From Hyparrhenia diplandra (lineage: Eukaryota; Streptophyta; Magnoliopsida; Poales; Poaceae), in contig JADLZK010009192.1 in assembly GCA_015847255.1 (NCBI GenBank), positions 102,111-166,110 of the forward strand: DNA of 64,000 nucleotides, written 5' to 3'. The position numbers and the translations under genes were made by a program. Numbering within the stretch: position 1 is the first letter of the stretch; every line of letters starts with the position of its first letter. The notes beneath the pieces are model-generated. The model was not told the origin of the DNA. It did no database searches and saw only the letters and a list, made by a program, of their open reading frames with translations. Of this stretch, positions 56,656 to 64,000 are shown in pieces.

Positions 56656-58279
56656 CACTACTACAGGTAAACTTGTGCGTAAAGCACGGGCACGGTAGCC
56701 CCAAGACGAAGCACGTTTTTGGCCCGACACGGCCCGGCGCCCGCCCGAAAAAGCGGGCTCGGGCGGCCGGCATTCCGGTGTGGGCCGTGGCAGGCGGGCG
56801 AAAAAAAGGCACGCGGGCCAGCCAAGCACGGCCCGGTCCAAGGTTGTCTCCTCGAAAAAAAGAAAAAAAAGCAGCTATTTAATCAAAATGTATGAAAAAA
56901 AGCCCACCAGGCCCACCGCCCATGAGCTATCTCCTCAAAAAAAAAAAAAAGAAAAACAGCCCACGAAGCCAAAAGGCCACCGGATCACAGCCCATCAGCA
57001 AAAGAAAAAGAGAAAACTTTGTTGGGCGCGCGTTTTTCGGGCCGGCCCGCAGACGAAAATCGGCCACGGGCCGTGCTCGGGCCGACCCTCGCACGGCACT
57101 TTGCTCGAGCACGGCCCGATGGCGTGGGTCGACCGGGCCCGTGCCCTACCGGCCGTGCTCGGCACGCGGGCCGTCTTGGGCCGGGCGGGCCGCCGGCCGC
57201 ACATGTATAACTACAGGATTGATTTTACGTGGTGTTCGATTTTATTTTCCGTGGCGGGCATTTGAAAAAACCGCCACGGAAAATAGGTGGCCCGCACCCC
57301 CTCCCGACCGGGGAGAAAAACCGCCACGGTTAATCGATCCCTATTAACCGCGTGGCGGGTATTGTAAAAACCGCCACCGTAAATGAGCTACAGCCCAACA
57401 AGCCAACCCTAGCAAGCAGGCCATTGTGGCCCATGGAAAACTCGTGGAAAACTCCAGCCTCGAAGTAACACGATTTATTCAAATAATAAATCAACTTTTC
57501 GGAGTTATCCTAAGAAAAAGAAATGAAGTTTAATTAAATTTACAAAAAACACCAATATTAATCGCATCAAATTAACAGCACTAGAATGTGCACTTAGCAA
57601 AAATTGGAACATCAAATCAGAGCATAGGTTCTGATTGACTTCACCTCTCCAGATTTGCGTGCGGTCAATCTCGTCTCGATTTGCGGCAAAGGCAATACCC
57701 ACAAAGAGGCCCATGTGGCTCTAGTGAGCGGGCCGCTGGAAAGAAACCAGCCCACGAAGACTCGGGCGCTGCGCGGACTGCTGGAGCAGGAGGGGCAAGG
57801 CAACGTTGGTTAGCACCACCTCGTGAGAATAGCAACACGAAGACCAGCTTATAGGTTCGAGCGCACCAGCTGCAAGGTCTCTGCAGAGCTCGGCGCGAGG
57901 GCTGGAGGGCCAGCTCGGCGCGGCGGCGCCATGGGGCGGCCCGGCGGCGTATCTGCATGCTCGTCGTCGCGCAGATCCAATGTGGGGGGCCCGGCAGGGG
58001 CTTGCCTGCTCGGTAGTGGGTTCCTGGCGGCGGCGGCCCTGAGCCAAGATCTGGGTTTTACTTTTTTTTTTTTTTTTTATTTTATTTACCATGGCGGGCA
58101 TTGTAACGAGAAAATAGGGATTAACCATGGCGGGCATTGTTAAATAACCGCCACGGTTAATCGATTTTTGCGGGCGGACATTTGCCCGCCACCGTGACCC
58201 TAGCTGCGTGGCGGTTTTAATGTCCGCCACGCGGAAAATCAAAAAAAGTCCGCCACGGAAAATCATTTCAGTAGTAGTG
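56656..58279. mobile_element. non-autonomous CACTA transposon with TTT target duplication
   Basis: It begins CACTACTACAGG and ends TTTCAGTAGTAGTG, the CACTA termini inverted, flanked by TTT on both sides (3-bp duplication). Subterminal repeats of the CCGCCACGG.AAAT kind and their complements occur at about 57245-57390 and 58085-58265. No transposase frame. 56680-57200 is a cacgg-motif block probably from a nested element. Long frames there are composition effects. Confidence 0.9.
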
Positions 58280-58400
58280 TTTGTTCGTTGGTGTCGGAGG
58301 TTCGGTAATCGTTCGACTACTGTCTCTCCTCTCGTTGTCTTAAAACTCTAGTCCGCTTGAAAAATGCTCCTAGGTGTTATCGTGAAAAAAAATTATATAG
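58280..58400 (+). other. LINE 3' remainder after the CACTA element
   Basis: Removing the CACTA element and one TTT joins TTTTAGTTT to TTTGTTCGTTGG; the sequence then ends in an A-rich run (GTGAAAAAAAATTAT, about 58380). Consistent with a LINE 3' UTR, though the poly(A) is short. Confidence 0.4.
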
Positions 58401-58803
58401 ACTCTAAAATTTAGAGTCTGTTGGGGTGGTCTGGTCTTTTTTTGTGGAATCTAATTTATAAAGTAGCTAAATTAGTAGATTTTGCTATTTCTTGGCTAAT
58501 CTTTTGGAGGGAGTAGCAATGAATTTGAGAGAGTTATGTAGAGGTTGAGTGAAGCGTTGAACACGTACTATGCCTCGCTCGTTTCCCTGCATGCATCGAC
58601 GTTTAATTAGTAGCCCCGGCCGGTGAAATAAACCGACCAATTAATCGCATTGATTCAAAGAAAATGCTTCAGTTTGTTCCGGATGAATAAACGCGGACAC
58701 CTTTTATTCCTGATCCGTTCAAAGGCCTAACTTAATGTCAATTAAAAATGAAAGAAAAAACACCAAACGCCTAGCAATAGATAGCTAGATAATGAGGCCG
58801 GGA

Positions 58804-58811
58804 GTATATAA
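58804..58811 (+). promoter_or_regulatory. TATA box of the defensin-like gene
   Basis: TATATAAG, 49 bp before the ATG at 58853, in a clean plant promoter context. Confidence 0.6.
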
Positions 58812-58852
58812 GAGGTAGCAGAAGAGATCCATTCATACAAGCTAGCTCCAAG

Positions 58853-59342
58853 ATGCCGAGGTTGGTGCCATTGTCGCTGCTACTGCTGTTTCTCCTTGTC
58901 ATCATCGTCACCTCCTGTAAGCATCTTATATAACCTATGCTGGATCAATCGATGACGATAATCCGGCCGTTTTTGTTGCTAATACGACGATCCAGCTCAT
59001 AAGTACATACGGTACGCGGTAAATATGATGCATCTATGTATCATCCATGGATGTGCAGCTGACGAGGTGCTTTCTTCGTCGTCGGAGGTCGTCGTCGACG
59101 GCGGCGACGATGCCCCGGTGTGCGACATCGTCTTCGACTCCTGCGTGGGGTCGTGCTGGAAGTCAGGCAAGTGCTTGCGCTGCTGCCAGTTGTATGGCTT
59201 CGTCCACGGCAACTGCAGCCTCAAGGACGGCGACGCCTGCTACTGCTGCCACACCCCCGACCACAAGAAATTAAATCAGCACCAGCAGCAGCAGCAGCTC
59301 AGGCTATCACCTTCCTCGCCTGTTCATCCTACTCAATCGTAA
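58853..59342 (+). CDS. defensin-like secreted cysteine-rich peptide, intact
   Basis: Exon 1 (58853-58916) encodes a signal peptide (MPRLVPLSLLLLFLLVIIV), donor GTAAGC. Exon 2 (59059-59342), after ATGTGCAG, encodes an acidic pro-like segment (EVLSSSSEVVVDGGDD), then the cysteine core CDIVFDSCVGSC, GKCLRCC, GNC, DACYCC, 10 cysteines in all, and a Gln/Pro-rich tail. The exon split inside or just after the signal peptide is typical of plant defensin-like genes. Expected to be secreted to the apoplast; antimicrobial or signalling role is inferred from the class, not shown. Two broken relatives lie at 29329 and 45915 in the same orientation. Confidence 0.75.
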
Positions 59343-60127
59343 CACTACGACTACTTACCCGTCGTATGTATCTGTAATTTGTCCAAATATATCTGAAATT
59401 TTGTCCTGAGATCGGACTGATACGTTCGAAAAGCAGTTTATTGAAGAACTTAACATAAATAAATCGAAAAATAGGGCCAATCACTACAAAGGCTCAAGTT
59501 GTCACTAGGATTGCTGGTATTTGTGCTCTAGAGAGATTCAATCTTGCCAATTGGAAGGATCGAGGAGTACCATGTCGAGCACAAACATCAAAGGAGCATC
59601 GATGACATATACGCAAAGGAGCATCTTTAATATACATGCAAAGGGGAACAAAAGACGAAAAAGTAACAGCTGAATGCATCAAAAGTATTCTGAATGGACA
59701 AAACTCGGATTACAGCACAGTTGAGTCCTCAGAAAAATAATAGTCTACTGAAATTACATGGTACAGTTCCCCTTCAACCTAACGACTTAAACATGGCCAG
59801 AAAACCTTAATTGGTGCACTAATACTCCAGAGTTCATCAAGTACAACATAAGGCTATCACCATTTGCCTCATTGTACAACAACTAATTCAATTATTTGCC
59901 AAAATACAGATGGTAGGGGGCGGTACTTTCCGGAAACATTTTATTCAAGCGCTTAAAGCATAAATAAATTGGGAACTTCAACAAGCACTAATGAAATATC
60001 GAGACAAACATTTCAGAGCAGCAAAAATAATGTCGAAAAACTCAAACCGCAGTCTTGAGGAAGGAGCTAGAACAGGAAGCATATCCTGGAACAAAATAAT
60101 CCAACACTATGAACCAGCGCAAGCAAG
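59343..60127. other. intergenic and 3' UTR region
   Basis: No gene on either strand. The right end would be the 3' UTR of the minus-strand zinc-finger gene. AATAAATA-type signals on both strands. Confidence 0.35.
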
Positions 60128-61474
60128 CTATAGCACACCAGGGTGAACTGAAGATTCTTTCTGAGTTTTGCACCTGAAACATAAAAGTAATTTCAGTCAG
60201 AACCAGTGAGCAATTTGCTTTGTTTGGAAAATAGATAGCAAACAGTAAGCAGCAAGAATAAATAGAGAAACAGTATTAGAGGCACTGTCATACAATACAT
60301 ATCCTAGTAGTGAATAATTGCACTGAGACCGATTTCTTTTGCAGGAAGAATACATTCATTGTCAAATATGACCAAGGTCATCGTGAATTACTACTCAGAA
60401 GTCAGGGCAAGATCCCATCTACAATTCATATTAACCCAAACTAGATGTGGCTATGAAGGTATGGACCACCCAACTGACCATATATAATTGATATATCAAA
60501 ACCAATGCTATGCAGAAGAGAAGGAATTTGTTCACTCAATCCAAACAAGAATGTTTAAGAATTTCAATCAGTAAGCAATACCATCTACAATTCATATGAA
60601 CCCAACCTAGATGTGGCTCTGGAAGGTATGGAACCAGCTGACCAAAAATTAATTGATATATCAAAACCAATGCTATAGAAGGAATTTTGTTTCCCTCAAT
60701 CTAAACGAAAAATTAATAATTTCAACCAATAAGCAATACAAGACCATAAATTTATTTTTGGGCTTCTTCAAATAGCATGAGAAACCGAGCAACAATTTGC
60801 AAATTTTGTGAAAACAACAGAAAACTAAATGTAAATCTTAAGTCAGAAACAGAGACAAATTATATTTCCTATATTTTTGGTTTTGCACCTTTTTTTTCTC
60901 TCTTTTCTCTCAAATACATAGGAGAGCTGTGTATCATTGCATTAAGAAGGGAACTTAAAGTACAACACAACAACACAGATGCATGCACGGATTTGATTTG
61001 CAGTATTGTATTGATTGTCTTGCCAAAGTTAATTAAGATAATAGAGATATTCAGATGACAAATCTTTTAAAGTGGTTGAAATATTATCGTCTACATATAT
61101 CAAAGACTAATAAGCTAATAGGAACACCTCAGCCTTTATATGAGGGCAAAATATTGAAATCATGTGCTCCTTAATTTCTCCATTATGGTAGCTTCGGTAA
61201 ACATTACCATAGACCTCAAAACTCACAAGGATGCCCAACACAGCATGCCAATGGATAAGTATGGTGCTATCTGGTGCACTTGACTAAGCAAGAAAACAAA
61301 ACACGACAATCCAGGGAGACTAGTATATTCAGTTATGAAATGTGGAGTTACTGACACAATGCACTGCAGTGAAGTTAAACAAAAGATGCCTTGATGCATA
61401 CCTGTTGCAAAACGCACGAGATGCATAGTTGTGATTGTTGCAGTTCTTGCACAACCAGTCCCCTCACACGCCAT
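60128..61474 (-). CDS. RanBP2-type zinc-finger protein, small, one frameshift
   Basis: On the minus strand an exon from ATG 61474 to 61402 reads MACEG, then one base out of register DWLCKNCNNHNYASRAFCN, followed by a GTATGC donor. The terminal exon (60173-60128) begins after TTTCAG and reads RCKTQKESSVHPGVL then TAG. Together they make a single RanBP2 finger (W-X-C-X2-C...N...C-X2-C), spliced within the last CXXC. Such fingers bind single-stranded RNA or ubiquitin. The frameshift is at CCCC 61460-61463 (GGGG on the coding strand). Further upstream exons are possible, so the start is uncertain. Confidence 0.7.
60415..60740. repeat. 166-bp tandem duplication in the zinc-finger gene intron
   Basis: CCATCTACAATTCATAT begins both units at 60415 and 60581. 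Both contain CTAGATGTGGCT.TG, AATTGATATATCAAAACC and TTTCAA.CA.TAAGCAATA. Moderately diverged. Confidence 0.85.
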
Positions 61475-64000
61475 TTTGCCCTAGCAAGATGCAAGAGCAT
61501 ATGTGATACAGTTAGCTAACCCAGATTCTGTCAGATGGTAGTAAACTATTCATGCAAGTCTTTGTGCTATGACAGAGAAACATATTTGCACAAACCACAA
61601 ATTTTCATGAAGCATCCATTGAACAATGGCAGAACCTTGATCATGAGCTATGGAACTTAAAATTTTATAACTTATTGTGAGGTTTCCTAAAAACATACTT
61701 ACAAATTTGTTGCTCGGTTTCCTATGAACTCAAAACTATTTACATGTCAAACCTTCTAAGCCAACTCCACTTAGCTATTTCCTATGATGTATAAAAAAAC
61801 CTCGACCTGCCGCCGCCTCCTCTCCACAGCACAGCGCCGCTGCTCGATTCCATAGTCCATCCAACCTCCGACGCCACCTCCTCCCGGGCCGCCGTCGCCA
61901 CTCCTTCACCTGCTCCCCTCTCCTTCCCCGCCCACTCCGCATTCGCGCCTCTTCGTCCCCCGTCCACTCCGCCCCGTTAACGCCGACCTCTGCCCCGCCG
62001 ACGGCGTACTGTGGCCAAAAGCGGCAGCCGGCGACCACGACCGACGATAGATGTGCCACGCCCTACCACCACTTCAACACATGGGAGGACGTCCGTACCT
62101 CCCTGCGGCCGCGCGTCGTCGACCTGTGCAGCATGCCGTCCGCATGGCCCCTTCCCATCTGCGTTGTATTTACCCTCCAGCCTTGAGGTTTCTACAGTTG
62201 TATTCAGGCCCAGAGTTGCAACCCCTTCGCTGTTCTCATTTTATTAATCTGACTTTACTGTGTGAATGAAGTACCATATCTGTGTTTGTTTGCATGAGCT
62301 TTATAAGTTCCTTTGTGCCTTCTCCCGATTGAATAAGCATCAAAACTGTATCCTCAGATTGTATGAGATTAGTCCAAATCCATGGCTACAAAACACACTC
62401 GCCCTAGAAGCAAGAAAAAAACAGAGTCCACAGGAGTTAATAGATTAAAATGTTCATGTGATCCAGGTTGTTGGTTATACCAAATTTTTATACTGAATTT
62501 GATATCGGATTCATTTTTCTATGTGTTTTCTTTCCTAGAGTAGGCTTATTAAATGGTTCAGAGTTTCTCCTGGAATTTGCATATTTTCCGCATGTTTACT
62601 GTGTCTGTGTAGGCTGTTGCTACAGATCTTGAGCAGAAACTACCCTCCTGTATGGTAAATATGCTTGGGAGATGGATTGTATCTTTCCTTGGCCCAGATG
62701 CTGTGAACAATATACCTCTGTTTAATAAATTCCTAAAGGTTCCTGAGCAGATATTTACTGTCCTAAACCCACAAGTTCAGTTTGCTCAAGTGTTGAGTTC
62801 AATTATTTTTCCTTTTCCTGAACTACAATTTCAGAGGAAGTCAGTGGTGGAGTGTTGTCTATGCATCCCCATGACCGGGGCTGCAACAAACAATCTCCCC
62901 GATGCCACCATCAGGACCTGCAGGTATGTCATGCTCACTGCCAACGAACAGCCGTGACGGTTTTGTGCAATTCATACCTCATTGATGACTACGAACTGGC
63001 AACCAGATGATAAATCAATAACTTGATGAATGAAGATTTCTTAGGTTCATCTGCTAATCATAGTTATTAGGTTAGACGAACTCAATTTCCAGTTTGTTTT
63101 AAAAAGTTTTTTCTGAAAATCGCAATACAATATCCCTGTACAAAGTATATTATGCGTTTGCTAAAACGCCAAAGTGTATATATATGATTTCAAAAACAAT
63201 GATAAACCCTGCAGAATCACAGGTTCTCAAACCAAATCTATTTGGTGTATCAGGAAGACAAATAACACCGGTTCCAACCAAGCTCACCTCACTATCAAAC
63301 CTGCTCTCTTTTAGCTCAACATGATGATCTTCAATGCAACTATAGTATATGCTGTCAGCTTCCTGCCCAGGAGCCCAGACATTTTACTAAGAAGACCTTT
63401 GCACACAGGTCGAGAAAAACCCTTTACCCTTGCCCCCTATACTCATTCTATGATGTGTATGTTTCGGGTTATTCTCAAGGTGTTAGTATTTTTCTACCCT
63501 GGTCACTATCTTGCAAATGACAAAATTTCTAAGAACCTCTAGTGTGATTATGAACATCAAACATGAGTGTTTGGTATCACTTGATTGTTGGCCCTTAAAT
63601 CCTAACACTATCAACATTTTGATGAAGTTATACAAGATTATAATCCACGTTTTTTATCGCGGGCTATGCAAAATAGCGCCAGCCGCCTCTCGGGCGCTTA
63701 TTCGCCGCTATATAGCGCAGTAGCTAGGCTGCTGCTGCCACTATTGCGCCCGCTTATAGCTCGCTATTTGATTCAAAAAAAAAAAACAGGGAACATGAAA
63801 ACATTTTTTTATCTTGAATGCATATATGATACATTGATACATGACATTGCTAAGTGATAAAAAGATTATCCATGAGTTCACAGTGCATACAATCCATAAC
63901 CTTGAAGGCATACAAGCAAATAAGTTCTTAGTTCACACAACAATCCAACCAACATGTTCTCTCAACTACACAATTCAGCCATAAAGGCACACAAGCAATA
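61475..64000. other. region without a supported gene
   Basis: 61790-62160 is C-rich and could be the leader or first exon of a gene on either strand. 62612-62800 (after TGTGTAG; contains DLEQKLPS and LGRWIVSFLGPDAVN) and 62868-62922 (before GTATGTC) look exon-like on the plus strand but I cannot assign a family. 63640-63775 has many TATAGCGC/GCGCTAT motifs and may be a small transposon. The remainder is AT-rich. Confidence 0.3.

Noticed and set aside
56892..57347. 151-residue frame with Lys and Pro runs
   Set aside because: Within the CACTA element, produced by poly-A runs and GC motifs.

Overview
This is nuclear DNA from a grass. The evidence is GC-rich first exons next to AT-rich introns with canonical GT/AG borders, GC-poor intergenic DNA full of grass-type transposons (Sirevirus and Angela-like copia LTRs, Stowaway and Tourist-like MITEs, hAT, CACTA, MULE, Helitron-like ends), and multi-exon genes whose products match plant families. 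A panicoid grass is a guess, not something the sequence proves. There are no bacterial features, rRNA, tRNA or CRISPR arrays.

Layout. 1-6694: the 3' part of a Ty1/copia Sirevirus (broken pol, decayed env-like region, a series of purine-tract repeats, 3' LTR). 6700-9760: GC-rich cacgg-motif elements and a Helitron-like 3' end. 9827-12580: a second Helitron-like end facing the other way, then two good minus-strand exons of unknown identity. 12581-13032: a 226-bp tandem duplication. 13744-21405: a SWI3D-type chromatin remodelling subunit. 21400-25200: repeats and MITE-like elements. 25232-28277: a SASA-domain carbohydrate esterase, followed by a decayed duplicate of its last exon. 29329-29750: a broken cysteine-rich peptide gene. 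30614-39451: an intact EF-hand gene whose 7.2-kb first intron carries antisense RAD51-like and SCAMP-like exon fragments. 39600-46460: MITEs, an Angela-like copia remnant, a further cysteine-rich relic. 46633-48785: a MITE split by a MULE with a 9-bp target duplication. 48999-50142: a SINA-type E3 ligase gene split by a MITE. 50492-51025: a hAT element with an 8-bp target duplication. 53211-54296: a 542-bp tandem duplication. 54761-55114: a secreted 10-cysteine peptide gene. 56030-58400: a LINE relic containing a CACTA element with a 3-bp target duplication. 58853-59342: an intact defensin-like gene. 60128-61474 (minus): a small RanBP2-type zinc-finger gene.

The genes do not form a pathway. 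Two themes stand out. First, cysteine-rich secreted peptide genes recur (one 10-Cys gene, and one intact plus two broken copies of a different 10-Cys family) among short segmental duplications. Second, three otherwise well-preserved genes (SWI3D, esterase, RanBP2 finger) carry single-base frameshifts mostly in short homopolymers, with splice sites and codons otherwise kept. That looks more like consensus error in the assembly than natural decay, and should be settled before any of them is called a pseudogene. I saw no clearly undescribed biological system; the strongest observations are nested transposons with readable target duplications and captured exons.
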